64,000 nt of DNA from Lytechinus pictus. Its lineage: Eukaryota > Echinodermata > Echinoidea > Temnopleuroida > Toxopneustidae. The number at the start of each line of letters is the position of its first letter. Positions within the stretch are counted from its first letter, which is position 1. The stretch is from positions 18,464,001 to 18,528,000 of the forward strand of contig NW_026974140.1 in NCBI RefSeq assembly GCF_037042905.1. The letters are read 5' to 3'. The notes under the pieces are model-generated. The model was not told the origin of the DNA, ran no database searches, and saw only the letters and a program-made list of their open reading frames with translations. Of this stretch, positions 20,727 through 33,500 are shown piece by piece. A program made the translations under genes and the position numbers.

Positions 20727-23110
20727 GTGAAATGGTTCTATATTCAATGTGTTATGAAACAAATTTTGTGTTTTATCAAGTTATCTGTATATATGGCTAC
20801 CCGTCTATCTTAGTGAAGTATGTTATCAGAGTCCTGTATCTGGCTACATGATCATCTCTTTATTATTATTTGAGTCAAGCATTTTCTAAATTTATGCCAC
20901 TTAATGATCCATTCTATTATATTTTGCCTTTCTGACTTCCTAATTTTCTATTTATGGAAAATAATGTAATTTTTAATTCATCTACCATTTGCACAGCTTT
21001 ACAAGTTAATTTGTTATGTTAATTTAGTTTGAACAATGGATCGTTTCTTGATGCTTTTTAGCACTGAAAAGTTGTCATTCTATGATAGTTACCATAGTAA
21101 CCAGTGCATCTCAGTCAATCAAACTGAGGTTTTCACTAAAATTGTCAGAGCTGACAATTTAGTTAGTGCTGACAACTTTTATTAAATATATTTACCATGT
21201 CTGGCATTATGGGGAGAATTTGACAGTTTTAGTGTCAGCACAAATTTAATGACAACATTACAAATGGGAGATCGAATTGATAATAAACACTTTTAAAGAT
21301 AGGCCTAATAATAGAAATTAACAAAATGATAAAGATTAGAGATTTCGAATTGATTTCAGAGATTTTAAAAATATAATTCAAACTGTTGCTTGGATTGTAT
21401 TTGGTAACTCTAAAGATTATATAGTTTCAATTTTTGTTTTCTTTGTCACTGTCAAATGAGATTAAAAATTGTTATAAAACATGCATTGAATGAAGGATTG
21501 GGCATACAAATTCTGATATAATCTGGAAATTTTACATTGATATGTCTCAAATAAAGGTATTGGTTTGAATAATTTGTTTCCTTGTATGGAATGGGGAAAT
21601 ATTTTCAGCATGCAATTTCTATTTACAACTTTCTAATTACATTGACTTTTATTATATTGAGGGAATTAGATAACCAAGAGAGTGCACAAAATTTAATAAG
21701 ATTTTTCTGATATTCAATTGATGATAAAAATGAACAGTCACTAGTACGTTTTTGTAAGATTTTAATGTGAGAATAAGTATCTCCAAACTGTCCAATATTT
21801 TGTGCAAAATCATACACAAAGTTGTAGGATTTTTGTTTCTTCTGGGAAAGTTATGTGTAAGTATTAATAGTAACATTTATATAGTGCTTATTACATTGCA
21901 TCTGTAAGCAATTTGCATGTACAAAATGCTATCATTATACAGCAAAATCAATCAGGACCAAAGTTTTATTGCCAAGGTATATTTGTTTTGTAGTTCCAAA
22001 TACCCTTGATTCTAATCACTGATTCTTATTGTGATCTAAGCTGTTTATCAGACCTCTCAATTTACTTGTATTATTCTCCTTGCTTTTCACCTTAATTTTG
22101 TTTCCTTCATTGTAAATGGTTTCTCTTTTATCATCTCTTGTAAAATAGCAATTATTTTTGTCATGTATAAGTTGTGTTTAGGTACTTATGCATTTCATCA
22201 TTTTCATGCATTTTCGTATAATTCATGCATTTATATAAATTTTTGTGAATTTTGATTGTGTTTGTAATACTATGTACGCTGTTTTCTCTTTGATTGACCA
22301 ATGTATTCTTTTAGATTGATTTCATGTCATTTTGTAATTCCATGTTGATTTTCTTGCCTGAATTATGCCAAATGTGAACCAAAAAATGATGAGTGAATTT
22401 TTTGCTTAGTATTAGCCTGTGCAATGTAAAACTAAGTATTAATTATTTTTATGAAATTTGATCAGTGTATGAATGAAATAAAAAAAAGTTGTTTTGTGCA
22501 ATCAGTGAAGATTGGACCACTTGAAAAAATGTTTTGACAGTATTGTCATTTTTTAATGATTGTGAAACATACACTATTATGTATGAAAGTATTTAGAGCA
22601 ACTTTGTAAAAGGGGAAGATCTCCCTGGTGTATAGATGCTTTTATGAAAGAAGAAAAACAAAGAAACATCAATTCATAATACTAATGATCAGTAACCGAA
22701 ATATTTGGTGCCTATTTCAATCAAGTATTCTCATTTTAAAATGTTATGTCACAAAAGTATTTTTGTGTTTCATGTAGCCCTATGTTTGAAATGAAATTGG
22801 AAAGAGCTGAATTCAATGTATTTGAATTATTTGTTTGATTACACTTTGATAGCATTTGGTTAAAAATGTGATTAAAGTGATTAAGCATTGTTCTTGGTCC
22901 CTTATATGTGAAGAAGTCTTAGTACAGCATTATAAAGCTTGTTCAATCGTTTATGAAAAAGTTAATCAGTTAAAGGACTTATAGCTAATAATAACATCTT
23001 TGTTATCAAAGTCAATATGATATGAAGCATCAAACAAAACAAAATATCTAAAGATCAACTATAGCCTACCTGAAATCTAAGTTTGTGGAAAGGAATTAGT
23101 CCCGAAGACC
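20727..23110. other. Intergenic AT-rich DNA, no gene recognised
   Basis: No conserved exon seen on either strand. It contains the foldback element at 21059. It may extend the sialyltransferase 3' UTR; an aataaa with following A run occurs at about 22477. Confidence 0.4.
21059..21190. mobile_element. Small foldback element with X-box-like palindrome
   Basis: Contains GTTACCATAGTAAC at 21088-21101, the exact complement of the motif at 11155. The flanking words (agttgtcat, tcagtcaatcaaact, ttgtcagagctgacaat) match the family at 45686. Confidence 0.5.
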
Positions 23111-24129
23111 CCGGGGGGGTCAATCTCCACATGACCTGCTACGCACCCGCGTCCAGAAAAAGCTTCGAAAAGGGTCCCGTTTCAGGCACTCAGGCTTCGT
23201 CGACGTCTTTGGCAAAAAGGGTTGCATTTCAGGACCATTCGCTGGTAAATCGCCGTTTAGGGTAGCCTTTCCTCTCTCTTCACGCCATTTAGGGTTGCTA
23301 ATTTGGTTATGAAGATTACGCCGTTGAGGGTTGCAAATTTGAGAAGATTCGGGAGTAGGCCTAAGCCATAAACACCATGAAGAGCGTGATTTTAAGGGAT
23401 ACGAAATAATCCTCGCACACGCCGGCCAGCGCATCACTTATGAGAGAATACCCCCGTACATAACAGTATAGTCTCTAGTCTTACACCCAGCTCTATACTA
23501 GGCAGCACGCCTAGGGTTTAGGCCTATAGTCTACCATTTTGTTTGATTCATACCGGGGATTCTTATATTTATTTGTTTTTTTATTATCAATTAAAACAAA
23601 ACAAAGAAGATGCAAGATTGATTAATGAATGTATTTTTCAACACATTAACTGGTATGGATTCCATTTTTTCAAGTTTTGATGAAATTGGTAAAACGAATA
23701 GCAAGTGATGCATCAGTCAGTCAAGGCAAACAACATTTTTCACTTGCATTTATTAATTTAGTCTAAAAGATGGCTATTCAAAGTGGCTAAGAGAGGTGCC
23801 ATTGAGTGTAAATTATGCTGGCCTTACTTGCAATATTAAAAAATGCCGGGAATTTATACCTGTTGTATGTAACATCAATTTAACTTCAGTAATCAGTATG
23901 GTATAAATTTAATCGATTTCGATATGTTTACGCCAATTAGGGTATCGAATTGGGGGCTTTTCCCTGTTAACGCCAATTAGGGTGGCTTTTCTCATGGGTT
24001 ACGCCATTTAGGGTTGCAAATTTAGTTAATGTAGTTACGCCATTTAGGGTGCATTTCTGAGGTTGTCGGACATGGGTGGGTAGCAGTCCATGTGGTGAGT
24101 AACCCCCCCCCCCCCCCCCCCCCCGGGCT
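23111..24129. mobile_element. Non-autonomous DNA transposon, ~1.0 kb, with TTTAGGG subterminal repeats
   Basis: The ends are inverted: a G run, then CACATGACCTGCTACGCACC at the left and the complement (gggtgggtagcagtccatgtg) at the right. Direct repeats GAAGACC flank it (23104-23110, 24130-24136). Near both ends the word cgccatttagggttgc recurs (about 23250, 23283, 23321, 23932, 23963, 24002, 24037), pointing inward in the same sense. The G/C runs at the ends are long (22 C at about 24101). No coding frame. Confidence 0.75.
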
Positions 24130-27082
24130 GAAGACCAACCGGTGACATTATACAACATAACTCCTGACATAATGTAATCATGCTGTCACAAGTCTGTGTA
24201 ACTTTAAACCTATATTTATTTTTTAAGGTTTGAATGAAGCATATGATGCACAGGTTTTGGCGTAAGTGAGTCAGTTTGTCTGACCACTTTCAGAGCGCTG
24301 GAAAATGTTCATAAGGTTGGATGTATCATACATGTATCTGAATGACTATCTTTGTTGTAAATCACCATGGTTTGGTAATCCATATTAGATCAAGTTTCAA
24401 CTAAAAAGAGTTATGATTTGATATTAATTCCTTTCAATTACTTTACAAATTTCTGTGCAACATTTTAATACTTTTGCCAGGGCTGTAGTTATGGCTGGTG
24501 CTTCCAGGTCACAAGGCCCCTAGAAGAAACCATCTTCAATAGACTTTGTTTAATTTAACTACATCTTTGACTTTTGTGATATTACCAACCATATTAGATG
24601 TATCAGATGTATTAAAATTCCAAGTCTTTTTATCAGTACCGGTATTTGTTATAGCTTACATCCCTTTTTTGTATTTGAGTATAATCCAAAACCAAAGACA
24701 AAGAACTTGCCAATTTGAAATCTTCCATCTTACTCACTTGCCAATATTGATTTGGTATAAAGGTGTATTAATAGACGAGGATCATTGAGAATATGAAGAT
24801 AAAGATCTCGAAAGAAATTCAAAGTCTACATTTGATATAATTTTATATTTGTATAAAAAGAAACCCTGTTAAATGTTTTTAATTGCCTGTGTGATTATGC
24901 ATGAATGCTTTATAAATTGGTGCCATGTTGAAAGTAATTAAGAGAAAATGTATATTCTTTGTTTGTGCAGCAATCGTATTGAACAAAATTGAAAATTCCA
25001 ATATGCACAGTATATGTAAATATGCAATGAATTCTATTTATATTTAATGATCAACAGAATTAGTGTATTCTTGTAATGTATATAGATGTATTTTGTACAT
25101 GTATAGAGCACTAGATACACATAGCGTTGAATATATTTTTAAGACATCATGTATATAAAAGTCATTCCATTTTTTGTCATGTATTCAATTACTGTAGGTT
25201 TATAGTATTATATTATAGAAAGAAGTTAAGTAGTGTAGGTTATTTTAAAAAATTTTTGGATGGTGAAGATGCATATTTTTGCTTAGTTTCATATATTCTG
25301 AACTCTGGTTTAAATTTAATTAGCTGTAAGATTATGCTAAAATTAAGGAAAATTAAAATATGACAACTGTTTTTTTTTTCCTTTTACAATGTAATTTTTT
25401 ATTTGACATTCTCTTTATACTAATGTTAATAACAAAAATTACATTTATAAATGAATTGCATAGGCCTGTATTTTACACAAATTTATTATCAAATGCAAGA
25501 GGAATCTACGTGTATTTGTACTCCTTATTTTATGAGCTACCATTCACCCATGAAGCTTTTTATGTAGAAATCAAATAGGAGCCAAAGATATGTTCAACCA
25601 TTTATGTTGTATTTGTTGAAAACTGATTTCAAGAAGTAGTTTAAAAAATTGTATTCAGTGTGAAATTATTTTACAATATTACCTTTCCCTTGTTTTTCAT
25701 TTCCCATTAACTTGCATCCTCATTTCTTTATTTATTTCTTTATGATAGAGTGTTGATCAAATACTTGGGAAGCTGTAACTTTCCCTCATGAGTATCAGTT
25801 TGTGTTATTTTTTCTCAAAGCTGCAAAAAAGAAAAAATTATGACTTTGTGATAAATGATATGAAAGTTTTCTTATCAAGAAATAGTCACATGGTCAGATA
25901 TTTTCTTTTGATCTTTAAAATATTATCATTTAACAAGCTTTCTGGGCACTGTTGCACAAAGAGTTGCACTTAAATGTATCCATTGGTGCAACAGGGCTTG
26001 GCCTGGTCCTTAATGTACTGTTGTTTGTTGGAAGCTTGGCAAATTAAACCAATCGATCAATCAATGAATAAAGTAAAGAAATGTGATATTGCATATCATA
26101 ATTTTGTTTAAATTGATATTTCAAAATTAATGAAAAATCTGACACAAACTAAAATGTATGTAACTTTTATGAATTCTCTACCTTATACTTTAGATTTGTT
26201 AGTAGAGGGTGCCAACATGAATCAGGCCTGTATTATGTGAAATTTGATGTGATCTGTATCAAAATCATCTATTCAGTAACCAAAAGCACATCTGTGACCA
26301 AATTTAGCTGGGGAAAAGTGTTTCAAGTCTTAAAGGGGAAGCTAACTCTCAGTGGTGATGATTTCTGATATTTCTGATAAAAGCAGAAAATTTTGAGAAA
26401 ATATATTGGCAAAGGTTTAATGAAAATCCATCAAAGAATAAGAGTTATGACCGGATAAAAAAATTTCGGTGTGTGATGTCATGTATGTTCCCTTTCCCTT
26501 TATATCATGTAATGTATATCCCATGAATTCAAATATTCAAATGGAACACTGATGAATGAAAATATTTTTCTTGTAAGAAAGGGTTTTAAAATGAAAAACC
26601 AAGTCCACATATAAAAAACTGGTTTTCTTTGAGGGATTTTCATAATTTCACAAATATTTTTCTATATTTTTTTCTGTTTTTATTAAAACCAACTTATTGC
26701 CAGGGTAAACTTCATAATAATAATAATTGAACAAAGAGAGAAACAAACAATATTCTAGATGTTGTCTGATGGATTTGTTTATTTGAACAAAAACAGATGT
26801 CTCAAAGTGGATTTGCACAATGATTTTTTAAATAAAGATATATGCAAAAATCAATGAGACATTTTTTGTTTGTTCTTCTTGTATTGTGATAAAACATTGG
26901 AAGGGGGTTAGAGGTGATATCTTGTTGGTTAGATGAAATGATTACAAATGTCACAATCATATAATCATGATAATGTCATTGTTCGGAGAGTAGGTGGGGC
27001 ATATAGAGTATTCAGAAAGAGGGGTAGATAGAAGGGGATCAGTGAGAGGAAGAGAGAGAGAGAGTGTAACCATCCATCCATC
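24130..27082. other. Intergenic AT-rich DNA, no gene recognised
   Basis: Short open frames only, with AT-driven composition. A solo half of the gagaatgaaac-type foldback family appears at about 26330-26510 (ttaaaggggaagctaac, gtgtgatgtcatgtatg). Nothing else stands out. Confidence 0.4.
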
Positions 27083-27347
27083 CACTGGCGGATCCAGGGG
27101 GGGGGCACAGCCACCCCCCCCCCCTTTGAGAAGCAAAACTAACATTTGTAATGGAAAAACAGAAGTGTGCCCCCCCCCCCTTTAAAAAGAAGACCTTTTT
27201 TCTTTTTGCTTGTCAAATTATTTCTGGGACGAAATATCTTTAATTTTTGGTTGAAAACCTTTTTCTTGGGGGGGGGGGGGGTTGTCGAAATTATCCTCGG
27301 AAAAATGTCCCCCCCCCCCCTTTTCTAAAATCCTGGATCCGCCCCTG
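27083..27347. mobile_element. hAT-type MITE, 265 bp, 8-bp target duplication
   Basis: Inverted ends CACTGGCGGATCCAGG and CCTGGATCCGCCCCTG, a terminal form seen in hAT-derived non-autonomous elements of many animals. The flanks catccatc (27075-27082 and 27348-27355) are identical, although they lie in a catc microsatellite, so the duplication is less certain. Several C and G runs inside. Confidence 0.75.
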
Positions 27348-27435
27348 CATCCATCCATCCTTTTTGCTTTCAAGAACCAACTCTACATGGCCTAACGTTA
27401 GCTGGCGCTGCTGACACCAAATGATATCGTCCAGT

Positions 27436-27552
27436 ATGGCTTCAAGTTTCAAGAATATATCTATGAAGTACAATGTTATTGCGGAAAATCTGAAAAGAGC
27501 ACCTAAGCCTAAAAATGTCACATTTCGAGGAAAGGCAAAGAAAGACCCGATG
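27436..27552 (+). CDS. MRPL28: MRPL28 candidate exon 1 with GC donor
   Basis: Thirty-nine codons from ATG ([14 protein letters not shown]... to KAKKDPM) in a good start context (AGTATGG), basic and compatible with a mitochondrial presequence. It ends ATG|gcaagt, a GC-AG type donor, in phase 0 as exon 2 requires. I see no GT donor in the right phase. It could instead be the first exon of another transcript, or an unrelated open frame. Confidence 0.35.
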
Positions 27553-30500
27553 GCAAGTATTACTCTATTTTTATTGACTTTTTAAAGAGTTGTTTGCTGC
27601 GTGCTTTAGCCGAGATTTAGATTACAGTCCCAGCTACTGATTATCATGTAGGGCCTAATGTCAAGATGTTAAAGGTGCGTGTTTCTTATTGAACAATAGT
27701 CTAGATTCTAGACGTCGGTGTACTTGTTATTTCTCTCCCCTTGCTTCATTCTCCCTGCGCGCCATCCCCAGTGATCGCGCTATCCCCTCTTTCACGCCCC
27801 TGATGAGGGTAGGAAACCGTGGGGCTGTTTTCATTTCGGGCGTACGCGTAGAGGTCGAGCCTCGAGGATTGTGTTCTTGATCAACTGAAAAGCAGAACAG
27901 TCCTGGCAAAGCCAAAAGACTAATTGAACAACAGAGACTCCAACTCTCCCCGCCGCTTTCGGCAGATCTCCCGCCGAAAACCCATTTTCGCAAATATCCC
28001 GTTCTGCTCGAGATTTAATATCTCCCACCCAGGCCCTGTGTTTCCCGCTGAAGATGTACTCTCCTGCCTAAAATTATCTTTCTCCCGCCCAAACACCTTT
28101 TCAAACTAACTCAAATTTTCATATCCAAGCCGATATTCAAGTTAAAACTTAAGTAGAGTATAAATGCTCCGCGCGATCACGTACTCGTAAATCTAGCCGG
28201 CACGAGCTAGCATCACCCTTCTTTAGGCCCTCCTATGGCCTTCGTGTATGATTTGATTCATTGAATTGTTAGTACCATCCTAACTCCTAAGCCTAGGCGT
28301 ATACTCCCCCCCCCCAAAAAAAAAAATAAATAAATAAATAACGACCAAGATTAAAAGAGAAAAGGGTGAAATATGATATAATTTTTCAATACGATGTCAA
28401 AGTCTATCACAAAGTTGGATTTTTGAAATGAAAATGTCAAAATTTTTACTTGCTCGCTTCGCTCGCTTTCATCTTTTTATTATTTTTACGCGATATGCCA
28501 TATATCTAGCCCCCTCAAAATTTTTGGCTCATTACACTACTGGTGTCATATATATTGAAAAATTTGCCTGAGAGAGCATCTAGAACACTAGAGCTTCCTG
28601 GGTCCTTTTAGCGAGACCTGGACCCCGGCCGCAAGGTACTTGGTGCTTGTGATGTGCGCTTTACACACATCAAGTTGGAGTCTCCAGTTTGCTAGGGGAT
28701 CCAGGCGGGAGAATCTCTAGATCAGAAGGTTCTTGGGGTTGGAGTCTCTGGAACAATTGCAAACTTTCTGAAATCTTAAGGTCTGTTTCAGGCCTCTACA
28801 AATTTTTTTTCGTCACTTGCCCTGTCGTGCAAGTGATGAAAAAATTTGCTTGCCCAATAGAAAAAACTGCTTGCCCTATTTGTTTTATAATTTTTTTTTA
28901 TTATGACGGCACTATTATTTTTAAAGGTCATACAAAATAATAACAATTGAGAATCATGTACAGTATAAAAGAACACATATATAAAAGTTTATTTTCAGCA
29001 ACGTAGGCCTGGGTCATTACGTTTATTTTGATTTTTTTTTCGCTATTTATAAATGGGGCTTAATTTAAGGTTTTTTAAAAAACCTTCACCAAAAGTTGCT
29101 AAAATTTCATAATTTGCATCTTTAAATCCACGAAATGGTTATCTGTTTGCCATATTTCATTAGAATTGTTTTGATTAAGTTGGAAACTATAAAGAAAGCC
29201 AGTGAAAAATATTCAGCTCTTTATTGACTCTGAAAAAGATCGTTTTATGATGTAAACAAAAAAAATCAAAAGTGGAGTGGCTAAAATTTCACATTTTGCA
29301 TCTTTGAATCCATGAAATGGTAATTTCTTTTCCATATTTCCTTGAATTTTTTTTAAAAATTAGTTGGAAACTATCAAGAAAATTAAGAATATTCACCTCT
29401 CTCTTGTCTTTTCTTCATCACTTTATGATGCTACACTCGGTCAGTATTTTTTTTATTGTAGTCCTGCATGTAGACTTTCAGGGTTTTTTTTCTTCATGGT
29501 GTTGCAGCATTGATCGTTGATCATATCGTTTAATCGTTTTGATCGTTTTACACTTGGTCAACATGAAAGTCTACATGTGGGACTACAATAATAAAAAACA
29601 TTTACCGAGTGTAACATCATCATATTTCAGAGTAAAGAAAGAGCTGAATATTCTTCATTTTTTTCAGTAGTTTCCAACTAAATCAAAAATATTTCAAGGT
29701 AATATGGAAAATAGATGGCCATTTCATGGATTTTTGTAAAATGTGAAATCTTAGCCACTTTTGGTGGGTTTTTTTTTTGGTGTGCATCGGCAAATTGCTC
29801 AAGTAGCGCATGCGCAGTCATTGCACACATAGAACGTAAGATGCGATGGCACAGTTTTTCGAAGGAGGTACCTAGCAATAAATTATTGGTAATTGGCGCT
29901 GATTTGACATCAGTTTCAAATTTAGAGGGTCTACTGATATTTTATTTCCCAAACAACCACTTGCCCGATCGGGCAATTGACTTTGTAAAATGCTTGCCCG
30001 TACGTCATTTTCACTTGCCCTGGGCAAGCGGGTTTGTCGCGCCCTGTCTGTATGAAGAAACAATAAATAGAATTTAGGTGAGGATAAATTGAATTGTGTA
30101 TTTGTAATGCTGGGAGCCGGGCTGGGCTCTCTCAAGGTAGGGAGACCGCAAGGCAGTTTCCATACATAGGAACGATAATTTTATGAGAGAAAAAGAGGGA
30201 TGAAAAGGTAGGAAATTCATAGAATTTATCAAAATTGTATTGACCAGAACCGAATCTCACTGCAAAATAGCTGTTCATACCAAGAAATCAGATAGGAAAT
30301 ATTTTTAGAAGAAATATCTGTCATCAATCGTCGAGGCATGTGCCGGAGCTCGCTATGGAAATAGCGAGACAATCAACCAGCGTGATGACATAGAACTGAC
30401 TTGGAAGAGTCAAAATATTTTGCGAGTGTGACAAGAATCGCTTGTAAAATTGGTGTGTGGTGGGTGGTTGGTCCTAAAAAAGGGGTGCAAATGAGCACAT

Positions 30501-33500
30501 TTGAAATTGTCGTATTCGTTGATCGCCGATGTTTATGTGCATAGAATCTGAGTCATCAATGTAAACATCAATGTAAACATGGGATTTGCTCAATTTTCTG
30601 CACAACTTTTAGACGAAAATTAGGTAAAACTGATCAATATTTTCACAGATATGCTTAGAAAATTAGATGGTCAATAAGGGGTAGGTCCAACCATACTGCT
30701 ACAACTATACAAGTCATTTCATGAAATACTTCCCTGTTCTCATTCATTTGCCTTTAACTTATTTAGGGATGGTCATTCTGCCCAAATAAGATGAGAAGCT
30801 AAATGAGATACAGAATTTTGGTCATGCAAATATGAAAAGTAGAGCAAGCTTGGCTAGTAAGCCTAGCTGCCCTAGTATGCCTAGCTGCCCTAGTATGCCT
30901 AGCTTGGCTAGTATGCCTAGCTTGGCTAGTATGCCTAGCTTGGCTAGTATGCCTAGCTTGGCTAGTATGCCTAGCTTGGCTAGTATGCCTAGCTGCCCTA
31001 GTATGCCTAGCTGCCCTAGTATGCCTAGCTTGGCTAGTATGCCTAGCTTGGCTAGTATGCCTAGCTGCCCTAGTATGCCTAGCTGCCCTAGTATGCCTAG
31101 CTGCCCTAGTATGCCTAGCTGCCCTAGTATGCCTAGCTGCCATAGTATGCCTAGCTGCCCTAGTATGCCTAGCTGCCATAGTATGCCTAGCTGCCCTAGT
31201 ATGCCTAGCTGCCCTAGTATGCCTAGCTGCCCTAGTATGCCTAGCTGCCCTAGTATGCCTAGCTGCCCTAGTATGCCTAGCTGCCCTAGTATGCCTAGCT
31301 GCCCTAGTATGCCTAGCTGCCCTAGTATGCCTAGCTGCCCTAGTATGCCTAGCTTGGCTAGTATGCCTAGCTTGGCTAGTATGCCTAGCTGCCCTAGTAT
31401 GCCTAGCTGCCCTAGTATGCCTAGCTGCCCTAGTATGCCTAGCTGCCCTAGTATGCCTAGCTGCCCTAGTATGCCTAGCTGCCCTAGTATGCCTAGCTGC
31501 CCTAGTATGCCTAGCTGCCCTAGTATGCCTAGCTGCCCTAGTATGCCTAGCTGCCCTAGTATGCCTAGCTGCCCTAGTATGCCTAGCTGCCATAGTATGC
31601 CTAGCTGCCCTAGTATGCCTAGCTGCCCTAGTATGCCTAGCTGCCCTAGTATGCCTAGCTGCCCTAGTATGCCTAGCTGCCCTAGTATGCCTAGCTGCCC
31701 TAGTATGCCTAGCTGCCCTAGTATGCCTAGCTGCCCTAGTATGCCTAGCTGCCCTAGTATGCCTAGCTGCCCTAGTATGCCTAGCTGCCCTAGTATGCCT
31801 AGCTGCCCTAGTATGCCTAGCTGCCATTATTCTGTCAGACCAAGTGAATTTTTATTATTTAGTAAATTTTCTTGTGTTTGTCAAAATTCACTTTTGTCAG
31901 TTGTAATTAGGATGAAATAAATGCTATTTTACAACTGAAAGGAAATACTATCAATAATAGCTATTGAGAAAGGGATTAAAAGCTGTGCCAATACAAGGGT
32001 GCAGTGTAGAGCTCTGATGTTTACCTGACACCTTAAACCACTCAACCACAAACAAATTGATGGCAGATAGTATTAGGAGTCTTCTAGGCATAATTCAAAT
32101 CTCTATATTTAAGATTCTTGCCAATTTGAGGATTGCTGGACATATTTGCTAATTTATCCAATAGTAGGCCAATTAAAAAACTCTAAATGAGGTAGGAGCA
32201 AGTAAAAAAAAATGGAGCCCTTCCCTTAAAATGTTCAAATCCAAACTAAAAGTTTTTTTGCAATAAGTCACTAATTTCACACTAATATAATAGAGGGCCC
32301 CACAGAAATGTGCTCAAATTAAGCTTTTGAGCATCCTAGTCTGTAATAAAAATATAATGCCAAAGATTGTAATAAAACTCAGATCATAAATGAATGGAAT
32401 CTAATATTTCTTGTTACAAAAATTATACATTAAAGGAGAATGAAACCCTTGAAACCAGCTGAATCCATATCAAAGAGAAAAATCAAAGAAACATATTGTT
32501 GAAAGTTTGAGGAAGATTGAATGAATAATAAGAAATTTATGAGCATTTGAATATTGAGATCACTAATGCCATGTAGATCCTCCTATTGGCAATGCGACCA
32601 AGATCTGTGATGTCACACACGTACAACTCCCTCATTACTTTAGTACTTATTTCACTTATATTCTCACTTTTATAGAGTCTATCACAAGGTGAGGTGTTCT
32701 CTTTATGAGAGGACAAGTACAGAGGTTTCACAACATTATATCATTGATGAATCGTTTGTCATATGATTAGAATGAGCAAAAAGAGATGTTTTGGGGTATA
32801 TTTTCAGTGTCCAAAAGGGGAGAGTTGTTCATCTGTGACATCATAGATCTTGGTCGCATTGCCAATTGGAGGATCTCCATAGCATTAGTGATCTCGACAT
32901 TCAAATGCTCATAACTCTTCTATTGCTAGTCCTATTTTACTCAAACTTTTGTTGATCTTATTCTTTGATTTTTCTGCTTTCACAAAAGCTAACTTTCTCC
33001 AAGAGTTTCATTCTCCTTTAAAGACTTTTTTTGGAGTGTGTGTATATTGCATAGACTCAACACAGACAAGGTGTTGCAGACCACAAGTGCCACAAACAGT
33101 AGGTTCACTGCTCCAATCTGTTGTGTTAGTGTATGTTATCTTAAATTTGCTATTCTTTTGTTACCATCATGTTCTTTGTATAGGAAATATATCAAGATGG
33201 AATAGGGTCTCGTCTTCCTCAAGCCTACTTTAAGTGGAATAGAATCGGATATGAACCATCACCCGTTCACTGGATAGACAAAGGAGGTAAAGAAATTGAC
33301 TTTATTTGGAGGAGATAGAAGATCGGGGAAGTATTAAGCTATCATGCCAATAAATTTGTATGAAAGAATCTTAATTTTTATCCTCATTAGAATGCTGCCA
33401 AATGTTGTTTTCAGATACGTAGGTATGTATCTTTATTGTTTTACTCAACATGAATATTCTGTAAAAAAATATGAGTCTCATCTTAGTTGTGGAATATAAC

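Noticed and set aside
23120-23437. A 105-codon minus-strand open frame.
   Set aside because: It lies wholly inside the transposon at 23111-24129 and its repeated words come from the subterminal repeats.
29715-30077. A 120-codon plus-strand open frame.
   Set aside because: It crosses the arm of an internal palindrome and the terminal CTTGCCC repeats of a non-autonomous transposon; no domain is recognisable.
30799-31920. Long open frames on both strands encoding PSCPSM or ARHTRA repeats, which look like repetitive proteins.
   Set aside because: The 18-bp unit is a multiple of three and has no stop in four of its six frames, so open frames follow from the repeat. No start context, splice structure or codon bias supports a gene.
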